Assembly: GCA_002428285.1 (NCBI GenBank) | Contig: DIVO01000011.1 | Coordinates: forward strand, 1 to 16,558 | Direction: 5' to 3' | DNA from: Patescibacteria group bacterium UBA6130 | Lineage (GTDB): Bacteria > Patescibacteriota > Microgenomatia > UBA12405 > UBA6130 | Length of the DNA: 16,558 nt | Shown: piece after piece, positions 6,955 to 13,571 of the stretch | Numbering within the stretch: position 1 is the stretch's first letter | Layout: each line of letters begins with the position of its first letter | Position numbers and translations under genes: made by a program | The notes under the pieces: model-generated | Database searches by the model: none | What the model was told of the DNA's origin: nothing | Seen by the model: the letters and a program-made list of their open reading frames with translations, nothing else

Positions 6955-7071
6955 CTACATAGCAACCGATGCATATATACCGCAGATAATAGCAGTGATA
7001 ATTATCAAGGAATAAAACAAGAAAAGAAGGATAATTTTATTAATATCGGGTTTCAATTTTTTCTTACTCAT
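6955..7071 (-). CDS. Possible 38-residue single-pass membrane peptide
   Basis: A short frame opens with ATG at 7071 and ends with TAG at 6955. The product starts MSKKKLKPDINK, a basic non-membrane head, followed by about 25 mostly hydrophobic residues (IILLFLFYSLIIITAIICG and a further short run). This is the layout of a small inner-membrane protein with the basic end inside. There is no Shine-Dalgarno sequence and no recognisable family. It fills most of the gap between the phosphoribosyltransferase gene and tRNA-Pro. AT-rich sequence can give such a frame by chance, so this stays tentative. Confidence 0.35.
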   Translation of the reverse strand: MSKKKLKPDINKIILLFLFYSLIIITAIICGIYASVAM

Positions 7072-7135
7072 TATTTAGAAATGATATTAAATTTGAAGAT
7101 GCCAAGTCAAGCTAATTTGCACGTAGGTATTTGGG

Positions 7136-7209
7136 TCGGGGAGGCGGGATTTGAACCCGCAGCCTCACGCACCCCATGCGTGCGCGCTAGCCAGTTGCGC
7201 CACTCCCCG
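7136..7209 (-). tRNA. tRNA-Pro (anticodon GGG)
   Basis: The minus strand folds into a complete 74-base cloverleaf: acceptor CGGGGAG with CTCCCCG, D arm GCGC/GCGC, anticodon stem CACGC/GCGTG with loop ATGGGGT (anticodon GGG, reading CCC), variable AGGCT, T arm GCGGG/CCCGC with loop TTCAAAT, and discriminator A. The C1-G72 pair and G37 are usual for bacterial proline tRNA. The 3' CCA is not encoded (the genome reads CCC after the discriminator), so it must be added by a CCA enzyme. No intron is present. Confidence 0.96.
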
Positions 7210-7297
7210 TAATTAAGAATTTGTTTAACACTTGAATTTTATCAAACTATGCTCTATTATGAAAGTGATACAACCGAACAAAACCCGAAACTGGGCA

Positions 7298-7326
7298 TTG
7301 TGAAAAAATATTAAACTATTTATAAT
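7298..7326 (+). promoter_or_regulatory. recA promoter
   Basis: TTGTGA (7298-7303), a 17-base spacer and a perfect TATAAT (7321-7326) precede recA. The predicted start is near 7333, giving a leader of about 29 bases that contains the AAGGAG ribosome binding site. No LexA-type operator is visible around it. Confidence 0.75.
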
Positions 7327-7361
7327 AAAAAAATTAATATATTTTCTTTAAGGAGATAAAA

Positions 7362-8384
7362 ATGACAAATAAGAAAAAGAATAAAGACGAAAATCCTAGA
7401 GCTCAAGCAGTAAAAATTGCAATGGAGCAGATTGAAAAGCAATACGGAAAAGGATCGATTATGAGATGGGGAGAAAAAGAGGTTCAAGATGTAGATGTTA
7501 TTCCAACTGGTTCTATTGCCTTGGATCTGGCTTTGGGAGTTGGTGGAATTCCCAGGGGAAGAGTTACTGAAATATTTGGTCCTGAAGCTTCTGGAAAAAC
7601 TACGGTATGTTTGCATGTAATCGCTGAAGCCCAAAAAAAGGGAGGAGAAGCGGCATTCATTGATGCTGAACATGCACTTAATCCTCAGAGGGCTAAGGAA
7701 ATAGGTGTAAATTTAGATGAACTTTTGATTTCTCAACCCGATACTGGTGAGCAAGCTTTGGAGATTGTTGAAACTTTGGTTAGGTCGGGAGGATTGGATT
7801 TAATTGTAGTTGATTCAGTGGCAGCCTTGGTTCCTAAGGCAGAAATCGAAGGAGAGATGGGAGATTCCATGATGGGTGTTCAGGCAAGGTTAATGTCTCA
7901 AGCTCTCAGGAAGTTGACAGGTGCTATTTCCAGATCAAAGACAGCTGTTGTTTTTACTAATCAATTAAGACATAAAATCGGAGTAATGTTTGGAAATCCC
8001 GAAACTACCCCTGGAGGCTTAGCTTTGAAGTTTTATTCCTCTGTCAGAATTGATTTAAGAAAAACCGGCAATATAAAAAATGGTGAAGGTATTGTGTTTG
8101 GATCAACACATCGAGCAAGAGTGGTTAAAAACAAAGTTGCTCCGCCTTTTAAGGAGGCTTTATTCGAAATAATGAATACTGGTGGTATATCTACTCAGGG
8201 TAATTTGCTGGACATGGGAGTTGAGTATGATATTGTGAAAAAATCTGGAGCTTTCTTTAAATATAATGAAGAGACTATAGGGCAAGGGAGAGAAGCGGCC
8301 AAGAAATATTTAAAGGACAATCCAAAAGTTGCCAAAGAAATTGAGAAAAAAATAATGGAAGCTTACAACAAAAAACAAGGGTAA
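7362..8384 (+). CDS. recA: Recombinase RecA
   Basis: This 340-residue, full-length RecA drives ATP-dependent strand exchange in recombinational repair and activates the SOS response where LexA is present. The Walker A motif GPEASGKT is at 73-80, LIVVDSVAALVP forms Walker B, and the DNA-binding loops L1 (GEMGDSMMGVQARLMSQALRKL region) and L2 (QLRHKIGVMFGNPETTPGG) are intact. Compared with the common L2 sequence it has H for M and P for T, and SIMRWGE replaces the usual SIMRLG. The C-terminal acidic tail of model RecA proteins is absent; the end is lysine-rich. An AAGGAGA ribosome binding site 6 bases before the ATG and a strong promoter support the start. recX begins on the base after its stop. 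Confidence 0.98.
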   Translation: MTNKKKNKDENPRAQAVKIAMEQIEKQYGKGSIMRWGEKEVQDVDVIPTGSIALDLALGVGGIPRGRVTEIFGPEASGKTTVCLHVIAEAQKKGGEAAFIDAEHALNPQRAKEIGVNLDELLISQPDTGEQALEIVETLVRSGGLDLIVVDSVAALVPKAEIEGEMGDSMMGVQARLMSQALRKLTGAISRSKTAVVFTNQLRHKIGVMFGNPETTPGGLALKFYSSVRIDLRKTGNIKNGEGIVFGSTHRARVVKNKVAPPFKEALFEIMNTGGISTQGNLLDMGVEYDIVKKSGAFFKYNEETIGQGREAAKKYLKDNPKVAKEIEKKIMEAYNKKQG

Positions 8385-9080
8385 ATGGAATATGAAGTTG
8401 TCCGTGTAAAACCCCAGAAGCAGAAAGAAAGACTAAATATTTATTTTAGCAGTGGACAGTATCTGGGTCTTTCTGCTTTTGTGTTTGGACAGAGTAGTTT
8501 GGCAATTGGAAGTAAGATAGACACTAAAGAGATTTTCAAGCTTATCCAAAAAGATTTTTTTGAAAGAGGTAAATCCAAATCATTAAACTTTCTTTCTTAT
8601 AGACCTCGTTCTTCAAGCGAGGTTAAGGAAAGACTTTCCAAATATTTCTTCAAAATATCAGGAGAGTCTAAAAGTGATAGTATTTTGAGTATTTTCCCGA
8701 AAGAAAAAATAAAAACATGTGCTGAGATTGTATGTGATCAGACATTAGATTGGTTAAAAGAAAAAAACTTTGTTAATGATTACGAGTTCGCCAATTGGTG
8801 GATAAATTTAAGGATTTCCGGAAAGCCAACTTCTAAAAAAATGATTTATTATGAGTTGAGAAAAAAGGGGATTGATAAAAGTATTCTCGATGAAATTATT
8901 AAAGATATTGATTTTAATGAGGTTGAAGTAGCTAGAAAATTATATTTAAAGAGAATAAGCAGACCATCTTATGAACCGACAATTAAAAACAAACAAAAAA
9001 TTATTAGATGGTTAGCAGGCAAGGGTTTTTCCTATGATGTAATTAAGAGAGTGATTGACGAAGAAGATAAAGTTAAGTAG
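8385..9080 (+). CDS. recX: Regulatory protein RecX
   Basis: This 231-residue protein is a RecX-family modulator, which binds the RecA filament and limits its activity. It consists of three-helix tandem repeats. Recognisable parts are LNFLSYRPRSSSEVKERL (the conserved first repeat), DYEFANWWINLRI in the middle, and MIYYELRKKGIDKSILDEII. The N-terminal 60 residues form a less conserved leader domain. Its ATG directly abuts the recA TAA with no gap, and the last recA codons supply an AAGGG Shine-Dalgarno-like stretch, so the two are co-translated from one message. Linkage to recA makes the call firm despite the low sequence conservation of the family. Confidence 0.9.
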   Translation: MEYEVVRVKPQKQKERLNIYFSSGQYLGLSAFVFGQSSLAIGSKIDTKEIFKLIQKDFFERGKSKSLNFLSYRPRSSSEVKERLSKYFFKISGESKSDSILSIFPKEKIKTCAEIVCDQTLDWLKEKNFVNDYEFANWWINLRISGKPTSKKMIYYELRKKGIDKSILDEIIKDIDFNEVEVARKLYLKRISRPSYEPTIKNKQKIIRWLAGKGFSYDVIKRVIDEEDKVK

Positions 9081-9151
9081 AATATGAGGATATAGGTTAT
9101 TTTTAATTTATTAAATATAAAATAATCGCAACAAAAAGGATAAAATTATTA

Positions 9152-9229
9152 ATGAGATCAATTGCAGATGATAAAAACAATCTGTCGGTATTTTTGCATT
9201 TTACCTCAGCAAGCCCAATGAGGGTCTAA
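9152..9229 (+). CDS. Possible 25-residue leader peptide upstream of rny
   Basis: In the 182-base gap between recX and rny a short frame starts at ATG 9152 and ends at TAA 9227-9229 (begins MRSIADDKNN). AAAAGGATAAA lies about 7 bases before the ATG, and nearly the same sequence, GAAAGGATAAA, precedes rny. A weak hairpin (CCTCA/TGAGG, about 9204-9223) covers the end of the frame. It could be a translated leader or chance. Confidence 0.2.
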   Translation: MRSIADDKNNLSVFLHFTSASPMRV

Positions 9230-9262
9230 AATCTTCTTTTTATTGCGGTTGAAAGGATAAAC

Positions 9263-10729
9263 ATGTTTGGCAAATTATTCTCGTTTTGGAAAAAACCAGC
9301 TCAGATAGTGGTTAAACCGGAAAGAAAACCCCAGGAAATTCAAACTAAAAAAGCAAAACCCGAGGTTAGGAGGGGGAAAGAAGAAGAAATTTCAAAAAAA
9401 GAACTTGAACTCGTTAAGATTTTGGAAGATATTCACAAAAGAGAAGTTGATTTAGAGAAGAGAGCTCAATCTTTGGATTCTCGTGAAACATATCTCCACA
9501 ATACAGAGAGTGAGATTAAAAGAAAAGAGACTGATATTGAAAATCGCTTGAGTCAGGCAGACAGGCTTAAAATTGATAGGACAACAAAGCTTAAAGAGGT
9601 TGCTGGACTTTCTTCACAGGAAGCAAAAGAGATAATAATGGAACAGACAAATAAGGATCTGGTTTCCTGGAAGGCAAAAAAGATTAATGAGACAAATGAA
9701 GCCATAAAAGCTCAAGAAGAAGAAATTGCTCGCAATGTTCTTTCGGAGGCCTTAAGACACGCTACAACTGATTTTGTAGCAGAATACACAGTATCAACAT
9801 TTCCTGTTAATGATGAAAACTTAAAGGGGAAGATTATTGGCCGTGAAGGTAGAAACATTAGGTCTTTTGAGAGAGCAACCGGAGTTGAACTTGAATTAGA
9901 TGAAGAGAAGGAGATTAGAATTTCTTCTTTTGATGCTATAAGAAGAGAGATAGCAAAGATTTCTCTTCAAAAGCTATTGAAAGATGGGAGAATTCAACCT
10001 GCCAGAATTGAGGAGGTTGTAGCTCAAACAAAATCTCAGATGGATAAAATCCTTCTTGAAGAGGGAAAAAAGATTTGTCAATCAGTTGGGGTTTTTAATC
10101 TTCCGGTTGATCTGATAAAAGTTATTGGAAGATATAAATTTAGGTTTTCTTATGGACAGAATTTAGCAATTCACACTATAGAAGTGACTAAAATCGCTGT
10201 CAAGTTAGCTCATGAGCTTGGAGCTGATGTTAAAACAGTTCGCTTGGGAGGATTACTTCATGATATTGGGAAAGTAATTGCTGATGAAGAAGGGGGACAT
10301 GTGCAGGTTGGAATAGATTATCTTAAAAAATACAAAATACCTCAACCAATTCTTGATTGTGTTGCTGAACATCATGAAGATAAAGGGTTTACCAGGATTG
10401 AATCTGCTTTGGTTTGGGTAGGAGATGCCGCTTCAGGATCACGACCAGGAGCAAGATATCAAATGCACGAAGAATATATTAAGAGATTATCAGCTATTGA
10501 AGAAAAGGTTAAATCGTTTGATGGTATCGAAGATGTAGCAGCTTACCAGGCAGGCAGAGAGATAAGGGTGATTGTCAGTCCGGAAAAAGTAAGGGATGAT
10601 GAGTTGGTGGTGCTTGTGCAGGATATTGCAAAGAAATTAGATGAGGAGGCAAAGTGGGCAGGTCAGATAAAAATTACTGCTATCAGAGAAAATAGAAAAT
10701 CAGCAATTGCTCCCCTGAGAAAACAATAA
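9263..10729 (+). CDS. rny: Ribonuclease Y
   Basis: This 488-residue endoribonuclease starts mRNA decay in bacteria that lack RNase E. Residues 40-160 are a long charged coiled coil. The KH RNA-binding domain shows GKIIGREGRNIRSFERATG (189-207). The HD domain has H304, HDIGK (333-337), GGHVQVG and AEHHED, giving the metal-binding His and Asp set. DAASGSRPGAR is a family hallmark. Typical RNase Y begins with a transmembrane helix that anchors it to the membrane; here the first 20 residues (MFGKLFSFWKKPAQIVV) are too short and basic for one, so anchoring may be by an amphipathic segment or be lost. The ATG has GAAAGGA about 6 bases upstream. No good promoter was found in front, so transcription may continue from recA-recX. 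Confidence 0.96.
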   Translation: MFGKLFSFWKKPAQIVVKPERKPQEIQTKKAKPEVRRGKEEEISKKELELVKILEDIHKREVDLEKRAQSLDSRETYLHNTESEIKRKETDIENRLSQADRLKIDRTTKLKEVAGLSSQEAKEIIMEQTNKDLVSWKAKKINETNEAIKAQEEEIARNVLSEALRHATTDFVAEYTVSTFPVNDENLKGKIIGREGRNIRSFERATGVELELDEEKEIRISSFDAIRREIAKISLQKLLKDGRIQPARIEEVVAQTKSQMDKILLEEGKKICQSVGVFNLPVDLIKVIGRYKFRFSYGQNLAIHTIEVTKIAVKLAHELGADVKTVRLGGLLHDIGKVIADEEGGHVQVGIDYLKKYKIPQPILDCVAEHHEDKGFTRIESALVWVGDAASGSRPGARYQMHEEYIKRLSAIEEKVKSFDGIEDVAAYQAGREIRVIVSPEKVRDDELVVLVQDIAKKLDEEAKWAGQIKITAIRENRKSAIAPLRKQ

Positions 10730-10743
10730 GATAAGCCAAGGAT

Positions 10744-10772
10744 TTGACAAAACTATCGGAAAAAGTTAGAAT
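10744..10772 (+). promoter_or_regulatory. Near-consensus promoter of the HU gene, near-leaderless
   Basis: A perfect TTGACA (10744-10749), a 17-base spacer and TAGAAT (10767-10772). The expected start at about 10779 is only 3 bases before the ATG at 10782. There is no Shine-Dalgarno sequence between the -10 box and the ATG. Confidence 0.75.
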
Positions 10773-10781
10773 TATTTCATT

Positions 10782-11063
10782 ATGGAGATAACCAAAAAGA
10801 GTGATCTTGTAGAAACCCTGTCTGACCGAATGAAGGTCACCAAAAAAACCTCCAGAGAATTTATTGACTCTTTCCTCGAAGAGATATCCAAATCACTTTC
10901 AAGAGGTGAAAGGGTAAAATTATCTGGTTTTGGGGTTTTTTGGACCAAGGTTTTTCAAGAAAAACAAGTTCTCCCTATTGGCGGCGGAAGCAAGAAAAAG
11001 ATTGCTGCCAGGAGAATGCCACGCTTCAGCCCTGGAGCTTGGTTAAAAAGAAAAGTCAGATAA
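10782..11063 (+). CDS. HU/IHF-family DNA-binding protein
   Basis: This 93-residue, full-length protein belongs to the HU/IHF nucleoid proteins, which dimerise and bend DNA. The N-terminal helices carry the family pattern KKSDLVETLSDRMKVTKKTSREFIDSFLEEI, followed by the turn GERVKLSGFGVFWTK. The DNA-binding arm (about 60-80) and the C-terminal RMPRFSPGAWLKRKVR, which corresponds to the usual N-P-x-T/F-P-A-x-K region, are present. The intercalating proline region reads ARRMPRFSP instead of the common RNPxTG. HU and IHF cannot be separated by eye. It has its own strong promoter and predicted leaderless start, and miaA follows after 18 bases. Confidence 0.93.
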   Translation: MEITKKSDLVETLSDRMKVTKKTSREFIDSFLEEISKSLSRGERVKLSGFGVFWTKVFQEKQVLPIGGGSKKKIAARRMPRFSPGAWLKRKVR

Positions 11064-11081
11064 GACTTTTAATAAATTTCA

Positions 11082-12071
11082 ATGAATAGGGTTTTGCCTG
11101 TTATATATGGGCCAACATCTTCCGGCAAAACTGATTATGCGTTGAGTTTATCTCTTTCGACCAATATTATATCTGCTGATTCTCGGCAGATATATAGATA
11201 TATGGATATAGGCACCGGAAAAGATGTTGGGAATGCTGCTTTCAAAAATCTCAACACTCCTAAGATAATTAATAAAAAAATCCATTGGGGCTATTATTAC
11301 CAATTTAATTCAGAAAATCCTGTAAAGTTATGGCTTTTAGATTTAGTTAATCCTTCTCAAAGTTTTTCATCCGTTGATTGGTCTTTACTGACAGCCTATC
11401 TAATAAACAAGTATGAAGATTGTATGATTGTAGGTGGTTCAGGGTACTACATCAAAACTTTAATTGATGGTATTCAGAATTATAATCTTAATAATAATTT
11501 TGCCTTGAGAAAGAAGTTAGAAAAGCTAGAATTGGGAAAATTGCAGGAAATTCTTGGTGATATTTGGCCAGATAGACTTGCGAAAATGAATAATTCTGAT
11601 AGGAAAAACCCCAGGCGACTTATCAGGGCGATAGAAATTGCACAAAATAAAAATAGCGATAAGTCCATGAAATTTCTAAATAGTGTAAAAGTTAGAGGAG
11701 TTTATCTGGTGCCGGATTTTGAATATCTAAAGACTAAAATACGTTCAAGGGCAAAAGATAGATTAAAAAAAGGTTTATTGGATGAAATCGCCAATTTGCT
11801 TAAAAAAGGATATAAATGGGATGATCCTGGGATGAACACTATGGGCTATAAAGAGTTTAATCACTATTTCTCTTCAGAAAAAAGTAAGGATGAATGTTTT
11901 GAAGAATGGGTGTCAGATGAGATCAAATATGCTAAAAGACAGATGTTATGGTTTAGGGATGATAAAAGATTTACCAAGGTCTTTACAGCACAAAAAAACA
12001 AAAAATCTATAAAAAAGGAAATAGCCTCTTTATTTCGAGAAGGAATATCACGCGATTTATCGCGTGCATGA
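11082..12071 (+). CDS. miaA: tRNA dimethylallyltransferase
   Basis: This 329-residue MiaA transfers a dimethylallyl group to A37 of tRNAs that read codons starting with U. The P-loop GPTSSGKT is at 10-17. Also visible are ISADSRQIYRYMDIGTGK (the substrate-binding segment), VGGSGYYIKTLIDG, NPRRLIRAIEI, TMGYKEF and YAKRQMLWFR. Compared with model enzymes there is a longer stretch between GTGK and the DLVNPSQSFSSVDW segment (the usual HHLIDILDP region). No Shine-Dalgarno sequence precedes the ATG at 11082; it lies 18 bases after the HU stop and is probably transcribed with it. The last codons overlap a strong stem-loop at 12049-12066. Confidence 0.95.
   Translation: MNRVLPVIYGPTSSGKTDYALSLSLSTNIISADSRQIYRYMDIGTGKDVGNAAFKNLNTPKIINKKIHWGYYYQFNSENPVKLWLLDLVNPSQSFSSVDWSLLTAYLINKYEDCMIVGGSGYYIKTLIDGIQNYNLNNNFALRKKLEKLELGKLQEILGDIWPDRLAKMNNSDRKNPRRLIRAIEIAQNKNSDKSMKFLNSVKVRGVYLVPDFEYLKTKIRSRAKDRLKKGLLDEIANLLKKGYKWDDPGMNTMGYKEFNHYFSSEKSKDECFEEWVSDEIKYAKRQMLWFRDDKRFTKVFTAQKNKKSIKKEIASLFREGISRDLSRA
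12049..12066 (+). repeat. GC-rich perfect palindrome at the end of miaA
   Basis: CACGCGAT, a 2-base TT spacer and ATCGCGTG form a perfect 8-base-pair inverted repeat, standing out in AT-rich surroundings. It covers the last codons of miaA (SRDLSRA). It has no following T-run. It resembles a REP-like unit. Confidence 0.55.
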
Positions 12072-12086
12072 AAGCGAGAATCAAAC

Positions 12087-12139
12087 TTGTCCGAAGGAAT
12101 ACCCTGGGCTTTAGCCTGAGGTAGTTTCTTATTGGACAA
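12087..12139 (+). repeat. Extended imperfect stem-loop between miaA and the permease gene
   Basis: Outer arms TTGTCC (12087-12092) and GGACAA (12134-12139) enclose an inner stem, TACCCTGGGC (12100-12109) against GCCTGAGGTA (12114-12123), with a TTTA loop; it has one mismatch and two G-T pairs. No T-run follows, so a simple Rho-independent terminator is unlikely. Together with the palindrome at 12049 it forms a structured 90-base block. Confidence 0.5.
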
Positions 12140-12194
12140 ATACTAATCTGTAGAATAGAAAAAATAATTACTATGTGTTATTCTAAAATATAAA

Positions 12195-13199
12195 ATGAAA
12201 GATAAGCCATCATTTGTTAGGGTTGATATTTCTCACAAAACGATTCTTTATATTGCTCTTCTTGCTTTAATTTGGAAATTTTCATTTCAAATAAAAGATG
12301 TTTTACTCGGACTTTTTGTGGCCATTATCCTTGTTGGCGCCATGAATCCTTTAGTGGAAAATTTAGAAAAGCGGAAAATACCTCGATGGTTATCCATCCT
12401 TATACTTTATTTGTTGCTAATATTGACTTTTATATTAGCAGTGTCAGGTATTGTCCCTCCTTTGGTAAATCAGACAGCAGATTTGTTGAGGTCTTTGCCG
12501 CTAATATCAAGACAGATTGATTTTATGGGCATAGATGTTGGAGAAACCTTATCCACTCGGTTAAATGAGCAGATTGCTCAGATCTCTTCGGGAGCTTTTA
12601 AGCTTACAGTTTCAGTTTTCACCAATATCGTTAGTGTTTTTGGAGTATTAGTAATTAGTTTTTACCTTCTTCTTGAGCATAAAAATTTAGATGGGTATTT
12701 GTTTAGCTTATTTGGGGAAGAGGGGAGTCAAAGAGGTAAAGAAATTATTATTAGGTTGGAAAAGAGATTAGGTGGCTGGATTAGAACACAATTATTTTTA
12801 ATGACCATAGTTGGCTTGCTTGGCTATATTGGCTTTAGAATATTAGGTTTACCATTTGCTCTGCCATTGGCTATATTGGCTGGTTTGCTTGAGATCGTTC
12901 CTAATATCGGACCTATTTTATCAGCAGTTCCTGCTATTTTATTGGGATTGTCGATATCTCCATTGACGGCTTTGTTTGTTGCCGCTTGGGCGATCATAGT
13001 ACAGCAATTGGAGAATAATCTAATTGTCCCAAGATTAATGAAAACGGTAACTGGCATTAATCCGGTAGTAACTTTGTTGTCTTTGGCTATTGGTTTGAAA
13101 TTAGCTGGAACTGTGGGGATGATTTTGGCTATTCCTTCTTATCTAACACTCGAAATACTATTCAGAGAATTCTTTACAACTATACGTAAGAGCATCTAA
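12195..13199 (+). CDS. AI-2E family transporter (TqsA/PerM-like permease)
   Basis: This 334-residue integral membrane protein belongs to the AI-2E family (PF01594), a broad group of permeases that includes the E. coli autoinducer-2 exporter TqsA as well as sodium/proton antiporters. About eight membrane segments can be seen: two or three near 15-90, one near 145-165, and a cluster from 205 to 330. The family signature PNIGPILSAVPAILLGL followed by VQQLENNLIVPRLM is complete, as is the soluble amphipathic part between the first and second helix groups (about 95-140). A role in quorum sensing should not be assumed. There is no Shine-Dalgarno sequence before the ATG at 12195 and no convincing promoter. 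The stop is only 5 bases from the 3' end of the convergent RNase P RNA. Confidence 0.9.
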   Translation: MKDKPSFVRVDISHKTILYIALLALIWKFSFQIKDVLLGLFVAIILVGAMNPLVENLEKRKIPRWLSILILYLLLILTFILAVSGIVPPLVNQTADLLRSLPLISRQIDFMGIDVGETLSTRLNEQIAQISSGAFKLTVSVFTNIVSVFGVLVISFYLLLEHKNLDGYLFSLFGEEGSQRGKEIIIRLEKRLGGWIRTQLFLMTIVGLLGYIGFRILGLPFALPLAILAGLLEIVPNIGPILSAVPAILLGLSISPLTALFVAAWAIIVQQLENNLIVPRLMKTVTGINPVVTLLSLAIGLKLAGTVGMILAIPSYLTLEILFREFFTTIRKSI

Positions 13200-13204
13200 T
13201 ATTA

Positions 13205-13491
13205 CCTAAGATTTCATAAGCCAGATTCTGTTGGAGTTGCCTCCATGTGGTCATCTATCTATGCCTCTTACCCGGTACTTAAACGGGAAGGCGCCATACC
13301 GGCTTAGAGTTGCTCCGGAGAGGGTTGCCTCGTTTCACTCCTTTGACAAAAAATTGTCAAAGTCTCGTCTCTGTGGCCCTATCTTGCCCTTGGAAATATT
13401 CCAAGAGATTTCGGTTTCCCGAAACATCCTGCCTTCTGGAGTCTGGACTTTCCTTTGCACTTTAAAAGTGCAATAACCACGAAATCTTAGG
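13205..13491 (-). ncRNA. rnpB: RNase P RNA
   Basis: The minus strand carries the catalytic RNA of RNase P, which removes tRNA 5' leaders. The conserved 5' element AGGAAAGTCC (13454-13445) and the 3' element ACAGAATCTGGCTTAT (13231-13216) are present. In the usual sequence the partners are CCGGG and CCCGG; here they are CCAGA and TCTGG, a matched change that keeps the pairing. The ends form a perfect 11-base P1 helix, CCTAAGATTTC (13491-13481) with GAAATCTTAGG (13215-13205). GCCACAGAGACGAG lies in the middle. The length of about 287 bases is short for a type A RNA, as the P3 region looks reduced. A strong promoter sits just upstream. No protein is encoded here; a plus-strand frame across it is a shadow. 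Confidence 0.93.
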
Positions 13492-13498
13492 ATGAAAT

Positions 13499-13527
13499 AT
13501 TATACCTTTTTTTTGAGTTTAACTCAA
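13499..13527 (-). promoter_or_regulatory. rnpB promoter
   Basis: On the minus strand TTGAGT (13527-13522), a 17-base spacer and a perfect TATAAT (13504-13499) give a predicted start at about 13492, exactly at the foot of the P1 helix. Confidence 0.8.
13513..13527. promoter_or_regulatory. Palindrome overlapping the rnpB -35 box
   Basis: TTGAGTT, a single T and AACTCAA form a perfect 15-base palindrome. One arm is the rnpB -35 hexamer. It also lies 45 bases before the divergent comM start. It could be an operator or chance; the T-run is on the wrong side for a plus-strand terminator. Confidence 0.35.
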
Positions 13528-13571
13528 GAAAATATTGTGGAATTATCAAAAAAGTAGTAAACACTTATTAG

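Noticed and set aside
7271..7291. A possible LexA (SOS) operator before recA, from CGAAC near 7275
   Set aside because: Only one half-site is present; the matching GTTCG half is absent.
7320..7673. A 117-codon minus-strand frame over the start of recA
   Set aside because: It is antisense to well-conserved recA codons and its product is low-complexity Ser/Phe-rich, so it is a shadow frame.
11864..12139. A 91-codon minus-strand frame over the end of miaA and the stem-loops
   Set aside because: It is antisense to conserved MiaA sequence and owes its openness to the palindromic block.
13231..13476. An 81-codon plus-strand frame between the permease gene and comM
   Set aside because: It lies wholly within the RNase P RNA gene on the opposite strand, whose conserved motifs and P1 helix explain the sequence.
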